From assembly GCF_003474435.1 (NCBI RefSeq), contig NZ_QRNF01000018.1, positions 5,415 through 69,414 on the forward strand: a stretch of DNA of 64,000 nucleotides. The letters are read 5' to 3'. The translations under genes were made by a program, and so were the position numbers. Origin of the DNA: Ruminococcus sp. AF46-10NS (GTDB taxonomy: Bacteria; Bacillota; Clostridia; Lachnospirales; Lachnospiraceae). Below are positions 8,383 through 18,673 of the stretch, in pieces. A model generated the notes under the pieces. It was not told where the DNA came from. It worked only from the letters and a program-made list of their open reading frames with translations, and did not search any database. Position 1 is the stretch's first letter; every line of letters begins with the position of its first letter.

Positions 8383-9870
8383 TTACTGTAAATAAGAATA
8401 GCTCATCAGTGATTCGTCAACTGCCTTCGCAGCCTCACGTCCCTCATGGATCGCCCATACAACAAGAGACTGACCACGGTGCATATCACCTGCTGTGAAT
8501 ACACGGTCTACGCTTGTTGCATACTGCTCAGGTTTCGTCTCCACGTTGGTTCTTGGTGTAAGAGCTACGCGGAAAGCATCTGTCACATATTTCTCGCTGC
8601 CAAGGAAGCCTGCAGCAATAAGAACCACATCTGCAGGGATCACTTCCTCACTGCCCTCAACCGGTACCATATTGAATCTTCCGGTCTTTTCATCCTTTAC
8701 GCTCTTCAGCTTTACGATCTTGGCCTTGCAGACATTTCCTTTTTTGTCCTTGATAAATTCGGTAACGGTTGTCTGATAGATCCGAGGATCATGGCCAAAT
8801 ACTGCAATAGCCTCTTCCTGGCCGTAATCGGTTTTCAGGATCTTCGGCCACTCCGGCCATGGATTGGAAGGAGTTCTTGTTGCCGGAGGCTGCGGCATCA
8901 TCTCAAGCTGTGTTACAGATTTCGCACCAAGACGGACGGATGTTCCCACACAGTCATTACCGGTATCTCCACCGCCGATGACCAGAACATTTTTGCCCTT
9001 TGCAAGCTCATATGGAAATTTTGCAAAATCTGTATCCAGAAGACTTTTTGTTACCTGCTTCAGGAAATCCACTGCAAAGTAAATTCCCTTGGCATCTCTT
9101 CCCGGAACCTTGATATCTCTCGGATGAGAAGCTCCACAGCAGAGAAGGACACGGTCATAATCCTTCAGAAGCTGTTCTGCAGTGATGTCAACACCAACAT
9201 TGATATTGGTAACAAATTTCACGCCTTCCTCTTCCATCAGCTTCAGTCTGCGGTCAATGACCTTTTTCTCCAGCTTCATGTTCGGAATGCCGTAGCGGAG
9301 AAGTCCTCCGATACGGTCGTTTCTCTCAAATACGGTTACGCTGTGGCCACGGCGGTTCAGCTGCTGTGCTGCTGCCAGTCCGGAAGGACCACTTCCGATG
9401 ACTGCGATCGTCTTTCCTGTGCGGACAGGCGGGATCTGCGGTTTTACCCATCCTTCTGCATAGGCTGTCTCAATGATCGCTTTCTCATTCTCCTTTGTGC
9501 TGACCGGATCTCCGTTCAGGTTACAGGTACATGCAGCTTCGCAAAGTGCTGGACACACTCTGGATGTAAACTCCGGAAAGCTGTGTGTCTTATTTAAACG
9601 AAGGAATGCCTGCTTCCAGTTTCCTGTGTACACAAGATCATTTGTCTCAGGAACCAGGTTGTGCAGCGGACAGCCAGAAGCCATTCCGCCGATCATCATA
9701 CCTGCCTGGCAGAAGGGGACGCCGCAGGCCATGCAGCGTGCTCCCTGAAGTTTCTGTTTTTCTTTATTTAATGGAATACGAAATTCGTTGAAATTCTGAA
9801 TACGTTCCTTTGGCGGCAGAACCTTTGCCGTTTCTCTTTCATAATCTAAAAATCCAGTTGGCTTTCCCAT
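8383..9870 (-). CDS. gltD: Glutamate synthase (NADPH) small subunit
   Basis: Takes electrons from NAD(P)H through FAD and Fe-S clusters to the large subunit GltB. The 495 residues contain N-terminal Fe-S cysteines (RCMACGVPFCQAG and CPALCEAACTC), an FAD Rossmann motif (VIGSGPSGLAAAQQL), a second nucleotide motif (VIGGGDTGNDC), and the C-terminal FTAGDMHRGQSLVVWAI typical of the GltD/PreT family. It starts 13 nt after gltB. Confidence 0.96.
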   Translation of the reverse strand: MGKPTGFLDYERETAKVLPPKERIQNFNEFRIPLNKEKQKLQGARCMACGVPFCQAGMMIGGMASGCPLHNLVPETNDLVYTGNWKQAFLRLNKTHSFPEFTSRVCPALCEAACTCNLNGDPVSTKENEKAIIETAYAEGWVKPQIPPVRTGKTIAVIGSGPSGLAAAQQLNRRGHSVTVFERNDRIGGLLRYGIPNMKLEKKVIDRRLKLMEEEGVKFVTNINVGVDITAEQLLKDYDRVLLCCGASHPRDIKVPGRDAKGIYFAVDFLKQVTKSLLDTDFAKFPYELAKGKNVLVIGGGDTGNDCVGTSVRLGAKSVTQLEMMPQPPATRTPSNPWPEWPKILKTDYGQEEAIAVFGHDPRIYQTTVTEFIKDKKGNVCKAKIVKLKSVKDEKTGRFNMVPVEGSEEVIPADVVLIAAGFLGSEKYVTDAFRVALTPRTNVETKPEQYATSVDRVFTAGDMHRGQSLVVWAIHEGREAAKAVDESLMSYSYLQ

Positions 9871-9883
9871 TTCCTCATCCTCC

Positions 9884-12800
9884 TTAATGTTTCACGCCGA
9901 TGCTCTCATAGAACGCTTCCATCTGTGCCTGCTGGCTGGTCAGACCTTTTTCTTCCAGCTTTGCACTTAATGTGATCATTCTCTTGTACTCATCCGGAAT
10001 GAGTTTTTTGAAGTGAGGCAGATAGGAATCAAAATCAGCCAGCACCTTCTTACCGATCTCGGAGCCTGTTGCTTCCACATGAGCCTCGATGAGATCACGA
10101 AGCTCTTTTTTATCATATTTATTATCCACTTTTTCAATGGAGATCATTGCTTTATTGAGGTTCTTGTAAAGAACGTTATCCACATCAAGAACATAAGCGA
10201 TACCACCGCTCATACCTGCTGCAAAGTTCTTTCCTGTTTTTCCAAGAACTACCACACGGCCACCTGTCATGTACTCGCAGCCATGCTCGCCAACGCCCTC
10301 AACAACTGCAACCGCACCGGAGTTACGTACTGCAAAACGCTCACCTGCAACACCGTTGATAAATGCAGTTCCACTGGTTGCACCATAGAGTGCCACGTTT
10401 CCGACGATGATATTCTCTTCAGCCTTGTATCCGGCCTTCTCCGGAACCTTAACGATCAGCTTACCGCCGGAAAGACCTTTTCCGAAGTAGTCGTTGCTGT
10501 CACCGGTCAGTTTCAGTGTCAGTCCCTTCGGGATAAAGGCACCGAAGCTCTGTCCGCCTGCACCTGTACAGTTTACAGTTACAGTATCCTCCACAAGTCC
10601 GTCCTTATGGTTTCTTGTGATCTCAGATCCGAGAATGGTACCAAATGCACGGTCTGTATTTGTAACATTTACATCAACAGAAACCTTCTCACCCTTTTGG
10701 ATCGCCGGTGCACATTTCCTGACCAGAACTTTTTCATCCAGAGTTTTCTCAAGATTGAAATTGTATACAGCCTCGGATCAAAGGTTACTTTACCCTTTCC
10801 TGCATATGGGTTGTTCAGAATGGCACTTAAATCAACCTTACCCTTATGCGGCTCCTGCACACTGTCAGAAACTGTAAGAAGGTCTGTACGGCCTACCATC
10901 TCATCGATGGTGGCAACACCAAGGCGTGCCATGTACTCTCTCAGCTCCTGTGCGATAAAGCGCATGAAGTTCTCCACATACTCCGGTTTTCCGCGGAATC
11001 TCTTACGAAGCTCCGGATTCTGGGTAGCCACACCAACCGGACAGGTATCCAGGTTGCAGACTCTCATCATCACGCAGCCCATCGTTACAAGCGGTGCTGT
11101 TGCAAAACCGAATTCCTCTGCACCGAGAAGTGCTGCAATGGCAACGTCACGGCCGCTCATCAGCTTACCGTCTGTCTCGATACGTACACGGTTACGAAGT
11201 CCGTTCATGATCAGTGTCTGATGTGTTTCTGCAAGTCCAAGCTCCCATGGAAGTCCTGCATTATGGATGGAGCTTCTTGGCGCTGCTCCTGTACCTCCGT
11301 CATATCCGGAGATCAGAACAGTCTGTGCACCGGCCTTTGCAACACCGGCCGCAACCGTACCAACACCCGCCTCAGAAACCAGCTTTACGGAAATATCCGC
11401 ATATTTATTGGCGTTTTTCAGGTCATAGATCAATTCTGCCAGATCCTCGATAGAATAGATATCATGATGTGGCGGCGGAGAGATCAGGCTGACTCCTGGT
11501 GTGGAATGACGGGTTTTTGCGATCCACGGATATACCTTCTTTGCAGGAAGATGTCCGCCTTCACCAGGCTTTGCACCCTGTGCCATCTTGATCTGGATCT
11601 CTCTTGCAGAAACCAGGTAACGGCTGGTAACACCGAAACGTCCGCTGGCTACCTGTTTGATCGCTGAGCAGCGGTCATTGTCTGTTCCTGCAGAATCCAG
11701 ACGCTCGTCGCTTTCACCACCCTCACCGGTATTGGATTTTCCATGGAGATGGTTCATGGCAATAGCCAGTGTCTCATGTGCTTCCTGGGAAATAGAACCG
11801 TAGGACATGGCACCTGTCTTAAATCGTTTTACAATGTCCTCAACACTCTCAACCTGGTCGATTGGAATAGGCTCCTTGGCAAACTTGAAGTCCAGAAGAC
11901 CTCTTAAGTTTCCATGTCCCTCGTCATCTACCAGCTTTGTATATTCCTTGAACATCTCATAGCTGCCCTGTTTTGTGGACTGCTGGAGAAGATGAATGGT
12001 ACGTGGGTTATATTTGTGCTCCTCACCCTGGCTTCTCATCTTATGGGCACCTACGCTGTCCAGTGTAAGATCTGTGGCAAGTCCAAGGGGATCAAATGCC
12101 TCAGAATGAAGTTTTTCTACATTATCCTCGATATCTTCCAGTGTGATTCCGCCTACACGGCTTACGGTTCCTGTAAAGTAACGATCGATCACATCCTGGG
12201 AAATTCCGATTGCCTCAAAGATCTGAGATCCCTGATAGGACTGGATAGTGGAAATACCCATCTTGGAAGCGATCTTTACGATACCGCTGATCACCGCATG
12301 ATTGTAATCATCAACAGCTGCGTAATAGTCCTTATCCAGCATATGTGTATCGATCAGCTCATGGATAGTATCCAGTGCCAGATACGGATTGACTGCACTT
12401 GCGCCATATCCAAGAAGTGTTGCGAAATGATGTACCTCTCTCGGCTCACCGGACTCCAAGATCAGGGCAAGGGAAGTGCTCTTCTTTGTTTTTACAAGAT
12501 GCTGATGTACTGCGGAAACCGCCAGCAGGGACGGGATTGGCATATGGTTCTCATCCACGCCACGGTCAGAAAGAACCAGGATGTTTGCTCCCTCACGGAA
12601 GGCTTTGTCTACCTCTACGAACAGACGGTCAATGGCACGTTCGAGCTTTGTGCTCTTATAATATAAGGTAGAAATAGTCACAACCTTGAATCCGTCCTTT
12701 TTCATATTTTTGATTTTCAGCATATCGGTGTTGGTCAGGATCGGATTGTTGATCTTCAGCACCTGACAGTTCTCCGGCTTCTGGATCAGAAGGTTTCCGT

Positions 12801-14427
12801 CTTTACCTACATATACACTTGTGGAAGTAACGATCTCCTCACGGATCGCATCGATCGGCGGGTTTGTTACCTGTGCGAAAAGTTGTTTGAAGTAGTCAAA
12901 CAGCGGATAATGTTCCTTGGAAAATACCGCAAGCGGAGTATCATGTCCCATGGCTCCGATGCTTTCTGAGCCGTTTAATGCCATGTTGCGGATGGAAGTA
13001 CGGTACTGCTCATAAGTGTATCCGAATGCTTTCTGAAGGCGTGCTCTCTCCTCCGGTGTGTACTCGACAACTCTCTGATTCGGGATCTTGATATCACGAA
13101 GCTGTACCAGATTGCTGTCCAGCCACTCGCCATAAGGCTGTTTTTTCGCATATTTTTCTTTGAGTTCATTATCATCGATGACACGACCCTGAACGGTATC
13201 AACCAGGAGCATTTTTCCCGGATGAAGACGTTCTTTTAATACGATTTTCTCCTCATCTACAGGAAGAACACCAACCTCGGAGGAAAGAATCATATAGCCA
13301 TCAGAGGTGATATAGTATCTGGATGGACGAAGACCGTTTCTGTCAAGAACTGCTCCCATCACATCACCATCCGAGAACAGAATGGACGCAGGACCGTCCC
13401 ATGGCTCCATCATGGTCGCATAGTATTGATAAAAATCTCTCTTCTCCTGAGAGATCGTATCGTTGTTTGCCCATGGCTCCGGAATTGTGATCATCACTGC
13501 AAGTGGAAGATCCATTCCACTCATAACCAGAAATTCCAGGGTATTGTCAAGCATTGCGGAGTCAGAACCATTGCGGTTAACTACAGGAAGAACCTTATGC
13601 AGCTCATCCTTCAGATACGGAGACTCCATATTTTCCTCACGGGCAAGCATCTTATCGGCATTGCCACGGATCGTGTTGATCTCACCGTTATGTACAATGA
13701 AACGGTTCGGATGTGCTCTCTCCCAGCTCGGGTTCGTGTTGGTACTGAAACGGGAATGTACCACTGCAATGGCAGACTCGTAATCCTGGCTCTGAAGATC
13801 GCCAAAGAAGGTACGGAGCTGTCCTACCAGGAACATACCTTTGTATACGATGGTACGGCTGTTCATGGAAACCACGTAGGTATTGTCATTACTCTGCTCA
13901 AATTCACGGCGTGCGATGTAAAGCATACGGTCAAAGGCAAGACCCTTTTCCACATCCTCCGGTTTCTTAACAAATGCCTGCATGATGCACGGCATGCACT
14001 CTTTCGCTTTATGACCGAGTACCTCCGGAAAAACCGGCACTGTACGCCATCCCAGAAGCTCCAGTCCCTCTTTTTCCACGATGATCTCAAACATCTTCTT
14101 TGCCTGGGCACGTTTGATCTCCTGCTGTGGAAAAAAGAGCTGGGCTACACCGTATTCTCTCTCACCACCAATGTCAAATCCCTCTTTTTTACAGACCCTC
14201 TTAAAAAATTTATGGGAGATCTGAAGAAGGATACCGACACCATCACCGGTTTTTCCTTCTGCATCCTTACCTGCACGATGCTCAAGATTCTCTACGATCT
14301 TAAGAGCATTGGCAACTGTATCATGTGTTTTCTTTCCTTTTATATTAACAACAGCTCCGATACCGCAGTTGTCATGTTCGAATTCAGGGCGGTAGAGGCC
14401 CTGCTGCTGATTTGCTACTTCTCTCAT
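9884..14427 (-). CDS. gltB: Glutamate synthase large subunit, frameshifted
   Basis: Transfers the glutamine amide to 2-oxoglutarate, giving two glutamates. Domains in order: class II glutaminase (nucleophile Cys in [11 protein letters not shown]), central domain, FMN-binding synthase domain ([20 protein letters not shown]; Fe-S cysteines in [17 protein letters not shown]), and the GXGXG beta-helix tail ([15 protein letters not shown]). The frame breaks near 10773; adding one A (CCGAGGCTG to CCGAAGGCTG) reconnects it and gives about 1,515 residues, the family norm. An ATG at 14436 overlaps the pyrG stop, but AAAGG suits the ATG at 14427 better. Confidence 0.95.
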
Positions 14428-14432
14428 TTTTC

Positions 14433-16059
14433 TCATCCTTTCATTGCAGCTTCTTCTGCCGTCTTTTTATCAACTGCCGCCTGCACAAACCCACGGAACA
14501 GAGGATGTGCATGGTTTGGTCTGGATTTAAATTCCGGATGCCCCTGTGTTCCCACAAAGAACGGATGTCCGGCAATTTCGATCATCTCAACAATATGAGC
14601 ATCCGGGGATGTTCCCACAATGGACATTCCCTTTTCGTCCAGTTCCTTACGGAATGCGTTGTTTACCTCATAACGATGTCTGTGGCGTTCCTGAATCTCT
14701 TTCTTCCCAAAAAGCTCATAGGATCTTGAACCTTCTGCAAGCACACACGGATAGCTTCCAAGACGAAGGGTTCCTCCAAGATCTTCCACATCCTCCTGAT
14801 CTGGCATCAGGCAATGACCGGATGCGTTGTTTCCGGTGCCAGCTCAATACTGTTGGCATCTTCATATCCAAGCACATGGCGGGCAAATTCCACAATAGCC
14901 ATCTGCATTCCAAGGCAGATTCCAAGGTACGGGATCTTATGAACTCTTGCATACTGCGCCGCAGGATCATTCCTTCTGTACCACGGTTTCCGAATCCTCC
15001 CGGAACCAGGATACCATCTACGGAATGAAGGGTCTGATCCAGATTCTTCTCATTGAGTTCTTCAGAATCTACCCACACGATATCAACCTTTGCACGGCAG
15101 GAGATTCCTCCATGCTTCAGTGCTTCCACAACACTCAAGTATGCATCATGAAGCTGTGTATACTTACCAACCATCGCGATCTTCACAGTTTTATCAGGGT
15201 GACGGAGATTTTCCACCATATTCTCCCAGTCTGTAAGATCCGGTTTGCGGTTCTCAAGTCTTAAGCTCTGCAGTACCACGTCTGCAAGCTTTTCTCTCTC
15301 CATTGCAAGAGGAGCTTCATATAAATATTCCACATCCAGATTCTGAAGCACATTGCTTACAGGCACATTACAGAACAGGGCGATCTTTCCACGGATATCC
15401 TCAGTAAGAGGATACTCACTTCTGCATACCAGGACATCCGGCTGGATTCCCATTCCCTGAAGCTCTTTTACACTGGCCTGGGTCGGTTTGGTCTTCATCT
15501 CTCCGGAAGCACGGAGATATGGGATCAGAGTTACATGGATAAGGATCGCATTGTCATGTCCCACATCATGCTGGAACTGACGGATGGATTCTAGGAACGG
15601 CTGGCTCTCAATATCACCGACTGTACCGCCAACCTCGATGATGGCAATTCTGTCTTCGTCTGCGGATTTTGCTCTGTAAAAACGACTCTTGATCTCGTTG
15701 GTAATATGCGGGATCACCTGAACGGTACCTCCGCCGAAATCACCATGACGCTCTTTCTGAAGAACAGACCAGTAAATCTTACCGGTTGTCACATTGGAAT
15801 TTTTGTCAAGGCTTTCATCAATGAAACGTTCATAATGTCCAAGGTCAAGATCAGTCTCTGTACCGTCATCGGTTACAAAAACCTCTCCATGCTGAATGGG
15901 GTTCATAGTTCCCGGGTCAATATTAATGTAGGGATCAAATTTCTGCATGGTCACCTGATACCCTCTGGCTTTCAGAAGGCGCCCAAGAGACGCTGCGGTA
16001 ATTCCTTTTCCCAGACCGGAAACAACTCCACCCGTTACAAAAACATACTTTACTGCCAT
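14433..16059 (-). CDS. pyrG: CTP synthase, frameshifted twice
   Basis: Makes CTP from UTP, ATP and glutamine. It starts [19 protein letters not shown] (synthetase P-loop) after GGAGGAGG. The C-terminal glutaminase has the nucleophile Cys in [11 protein letters not shown] once frames are corrected, and the catalytic His-Glu near HPEFKSRP. Adding one G near 14962 (CTGCGGCG to CTGGCGGCG) and one C near 14811 (GCCTGATG to GCCCTGATG) gives 542 residues, the normal length. The operon pyrG-gltB-gltD joins two enzymes that consume glutamine. Confidence 0.94.
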
Positions 16060-16093
16060 CTTCGATTTCCTCCTCCATTTTGTGTTCCACAAC

Positions 16094-16160
16094 AAAAAGG
16101 CGTCCGGAACAGGTTCCAAGGGGCGAGAATTCCCCTGTGGTATCCGTTCCTGACGCCTTT
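16094..16160 (-). promoter_or_regulatory. Attenuator-like terminator hairpin in the pyrG leader
   Basis: The minus-strand leader forms AAAGGCGTC/GACGCCTTT with further pairing (GGAAC/GTTCC) and an inner GGGG/CCCC helix, followed by TTTTTG, about 34 nt before the pyrG ATG. It is a strong terminator lying between promoter and gene. The Bacillus pyrG reiterative-G mechanism does not fit well because the transcript start is not G-rich. Confidence 0.75.
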
Positions 16161-16190
16161 GTCAGTTATCTTTCATATAAAATATGGTTT

Positions 16191-16219
16191 ACTATAAACT
16201 ATTTTTTTTTATTTGTCAA
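16191..16219 (-). promoter_or_regulatory. Promoter of pyrG-gltB-gltD
   Basis: TTGACA (16214-16219) and TATAGT (16191-16196), 17-nt A-rich spacer, minus strand. Confidence 0.85.
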
Positions 16220-16273
16220 TAACAGATTTTTTATATAGTCTGCAGAATTTCTTCCTATGAAATGGTTACAAAT

Positions 16274-16334
16274 AAAAAACAGACGTCTGCCGAGGATTTC
16301 CATCTGATCTCCTGTCTCTGCAGCCACGTCTGTC
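16274..16334 (-). terminator. Terminator after the HPr-like gene
   Basis: Minus strand ACAGACGT pairs with ACGTCTGT across a long loop, followed by TTTTTT. It ends the transcript before the pyrG promoter. Confidence 0.7.
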
Positions 16335-16379
16335 TTTTCTTTTTTGTCTTTTATATCTTGTCTGTCTCTGCACTGTCTG

Positions 16380-16604
16380 TCAGGCAACTGCATATTTCTG
16401 AAGGAAACAATTAAACTCATGATCCTCACCATGACAGGTTACTGTAAGAACCTTGGTCAGATCCATGCTGAGGATTCCAAGAATAGATTTTGCATCAATT
16501 AAAATTCTGTTATATGAAATATCTACATCAAAATCACATTTACTTGCAGCCTTAACAAATTCTTTAACATCCTCTGTCGCATTCAATCTAATTTTTTTAG
16601 ACAT
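16380..16604 (-). CDS. HPr-family protein lacking the phospho-histidine
   Basis: A 74-residue protein with the HPr fold pattern. The regulatory-serine helix is recognisable as AKSILGILSMDL, but the segment where HPr has its His15 (usually GLHARPA) reads TEDVKEFVKAASKCDFD, with no histidine. It therefore cannot relay phosphate as PTS HPr does, and a structural or regulatory role is more likely. The start at 16604 follows GAGAGG. It is a single-gene transcript with promoter, leader structure and terminator, set among glutamine genes. Confidence 0.75.
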   Translation of the reverse strand: MSKKIRLNATEDVKEFVKAASKCDFDVDISYNRILIDAKSILGILSMDLTKVLTVTCHGEDHEFNCFLQKYAVA

Positions 16605-16630
16605 AAATATCATCCTCTCTTTTATCTCGG

Positions 16631-16687
16631 TAAAAACCGGCATTGTTCCGGCCTCGCTGTTTTCCTGTATTTTCCAGACCAGCGGCC
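16631..16687 (-). promoter_or_regulatory. Possible attenuator in the HPr-like gene leader
   Basis: Two overlapping folds can be drawn on the minus strand. One is a hairpin GGCCGCTG...CAGC-GA-GGCC; the other is a short terminator CCGG-AACAATG-CCGG followed by TTTTT that uses part of the same GGCC. The two exclude each other, as in an antiterminator/terminator pair. It is short and could be chance. Confidence 0.4.
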
Positions 16688-16709
16688 TTTTCTCATCTGG
16701 CTGTTCCAC

Positions 16710-16738
16710 ATTATGTCTCATGTTGTCAGATTTGTCAA
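16710..16738 (-). promoter_or_regulatory. Promoter of the HPr-like gene
   Basis: TTGACA (16733-16738), 17 nt, CATAAT (16710-16715), minus strand. Confidence 0.85.
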
Positions 16739-16889
16739 GTTGATATTTTTTATCGTTTTGGACGTTTTTCCTATAGAAACGAATTTTATATGATAAAATC
16801 CGGGTTTCTTAGATATTTATTGTGCAGTTTTCATATTTTCATTTTTCAATCCATTATTTTTAACTGTGAGATTAATTCCATATAGTTCA

Positions 16890-18284
16890 TTAATCCTGTT
16901 TGATTTCTTCTGGTATCTCCATCGGATAATTACCATCAAAGCATGCTTTGCACAACGGAAGGCCACCTGCCATGCCTTCCAGATAATCGATCTGCATGTA
17001 GCCAAGAGAATCCGCACCGATCATCTTGCGAATCTCTTCCGTACTATGCTGTGCCGCAATCAGCTGATCATTGGACGGCACATCCGTACCGAAATAACAG
17101 GGATGTAAAAATGGCGGGGAGCTGATACGTACATGTACTTCTTTGGCTCCGGCTTCTTTCAGCATGTGGATCAGATTGGCAATGGTAGTTCCACGGACAA
17201 TGGAATCATCCACCAGAACGATTCTCTTACCCTTCACCACTGATTCCAGAACGCTCAGCTTCAGATGAACGCTTGACTCTCTCTCCTGCTGTGTAGGCTT
17301 GATAAAAGTTCTTCCAATGTAACTGTTTTTATAGAATGCAAAACCAAACGGGATTCCAGATTCCTCCGAATAGCCTTTTGCTGCCGGAAGTCCGGATTCC
17401 GGTACACCGGTTACCAGATCCGCTTCTACCGGATAGGACTTTGCAAGAGATTTTCCTCCACGAATCCTTGCATCATAGATTTTTACGCCATCCATAGTGC
17501 TGTCCAGTCTTGCAAAATAAATATATTCAAAAACACAATGAGCATGCTTTTTCTGTTCAGCCAGCTTGCTGGATTTCAGTCCGTCCCTGGTGATCGTGAC
17601 GATCTCACCCGGTTCAATATCACGGATAAATTCCGCTCCTACAGATGTCAGTGCACAGCTCTCAGATGCCAGAACATAAGCATTGTCTCTCTTTCCAAGG
17701 CAAAGTGGTTTCAGTCCGTACGGGTCACGGGCACCGATCAGCTTCCTCGGGCTCATGATCACAAGCGCATATCCGCCCCTGATCTTCTCTACTGTTTTAT
17801 GTACTGCTTCCTCTACAGTTGCAGAATGAACACGTTCCCTTGCAATATGGAAAGCAATAACCTCTGAATCTGTCGTTGTATGGAAGATCGCTCCTGTCTG
17901 GATCAGTTCCCATTTCAGAGCTTCTGTATTAACCAGATTTCCGTTATGTGCCAGTGCCAGACTTCCCTTAATATAAGAAAGTACCAGCGGCTGTGCATTC
18001 TCCGCAACAGACTCTCCGGTGGTGGAATAACGAACATGTCCGATTCCGATGTCACCATTCATATTATGTACAACATCTTTTCGTAAAACTTCGCTTACCA
18101 GTCCGAGATCTTTATGAAACTGTACGTTTCCTCTTTCTCCGTCCGTCCTTGAAACGGCCATTCCGCAGGACTCCTGTCCTCTGTGCTGCAGCGAAGTAAG
18201 ACCATAATAAATAGATGGTGCAATATTCCCTCCATCCAGATCATAAATCCCGAATACGCCACATTCTTCCTTTACTCCTGACAT
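16890..18284 (-). CDS. purF: Amidophosphoribosyltransferase
   Basis: First committed step of purine synthesis: PRPP plus glutamine to phosphoribosylamine. An N-terminal glutaminase follows a short propeptide (MSGVKEECGVFGIYD, nucleophile Cys8 after processing). The C-terminal phosphoribosyltransferase domain has the PRPP loop IVLVDDSIVRGTT. Late cysteines (CYFGTD, CKACFDG) resemble the Fe-S-type enzyme of Bacillus. The second ATG (18284) is chosen because GGAGG lies 5 nt before it; the ATG at 18296 has no ribosome site. Confidence 0.95.
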   Translation of the reverse strand: MSGVKEECGVFGIYDLDGGNIAPSIYYGLTSLQHRGQESCGMAVSRTDGERGNVQFHKDLGLVSEVLRKDVVHNMNGDIGIGHVRYSTTGESVAENAQPLVLSYIKGSLALAHNGNLVNTEALKWELIQTGAIFHTTTDSEVIAFHIARERVHSATVEEAVHKTVEKIRGGYALVIMSPRKLIGARDPYGLKPLCLGKRDNAYVLASESCALTSVGAEFIRDIEPGEIVTITRDGLKSSKLAEQKKHAHCVFEYIYFARLDSTMDGVKIYDARIRGGKSLAKSYPVEADLVTGVPESGLPAAKGYSEESGIPFGFAFYKNSYIGRTFIKPTQQERESSVHLKLSVLESVVKGKRIVLVDDSIVRGTTIANLIHMLKEAGAKEVHVRISSPPFLHPCYFGTDVPSNDQLIAAQHSTEEIRKMIGADSLGYMQIDYLEGMAGGLPLCKACFDGNYPMEIPEEIKQD

Positions 18285-18400
18285 ATTTTCCTCCATCTGT
18301 TTTTCCGTATTGTGTATCTTTGTAACTGGTCAAAAAGCTTCTTTTTCCATGATCCCTTATAGCGATCACTGACTTTTCGAATGTATAACTACGATATCAG

Positions 18401-18428
18401 ATTATAATAAAAGGACAAGATTTGTCAA
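18401..18428 (-). promoter_or_regulatory. Promoter of purF
   Basis: TTGACA (18423-18428), 16 nt, TATAAT (18401-18406), minus strand. It is divergent from the glnN promoter about 65 bp away. The 110-nt leader shows no purine riboswitch or terminator that I can recognise. Confidence 0.8.
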
Positions 18429-18491
18429 CCCTGCCTATTTTCCGACAGTCCGATCGCCCTGATCGATTTTTTAGATTTTTTTAAAAAGCTC

Positions 18492-18519
18492 TTGACAATA
18501 TTTTATTTTGGTGTATACT
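18492..18519 (+). promoter_or_regulatory. Promoter of glnN
   Basis: TTGACA (18492-18497), 16 nt, TATACT (18514-18519). The hairpin at 18534 follows. Confidence 0.85.
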
Positions 18520-18533
18520 GCAACACATAAAGC

Positions 18534-18577
18534 AAAGGCGCTTTGGATACGACAAGTATCTGAAGCGCTTTTTTTGT
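18534..18577 (+). promoter_or_regulatory. Attenuator-like terminator hairpin in the glnN leader
   Basis: AAAGGCGCTT pairs with AAGCGCTTT outside, GATAC with GTATC inside (loop GACAA), then a run of seven T. It sits about 15 nt after the -10 and about 100 nt before the glnN ATG. It has the same outer AAAGGCG helix as the pyrG and amt leaders. Confidence 0.75.
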
Positions 18578-18673
18578 TTTTTCGGTCCGTAATACCCGGT
18601 CATTCCGGCAGCGGTCCTTATAAGATAATTAAAAATTATAATGAATGAGTGAAATCGAAAGGAGTGTACCTAT

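Noticed and set aside
16199..16432. Open frame of 77 codons on the minus strand
   Set aside because: It overlaps the HPr-like gene and its terminator, has no ribosome site and low-complexity content.
18285..18400. Purine or PRPP riboswitch upstream of purF
   Set aside because: The leader has weak TGATC/GATCA and A/T-rich stems only, with no recognisable aptamer core.
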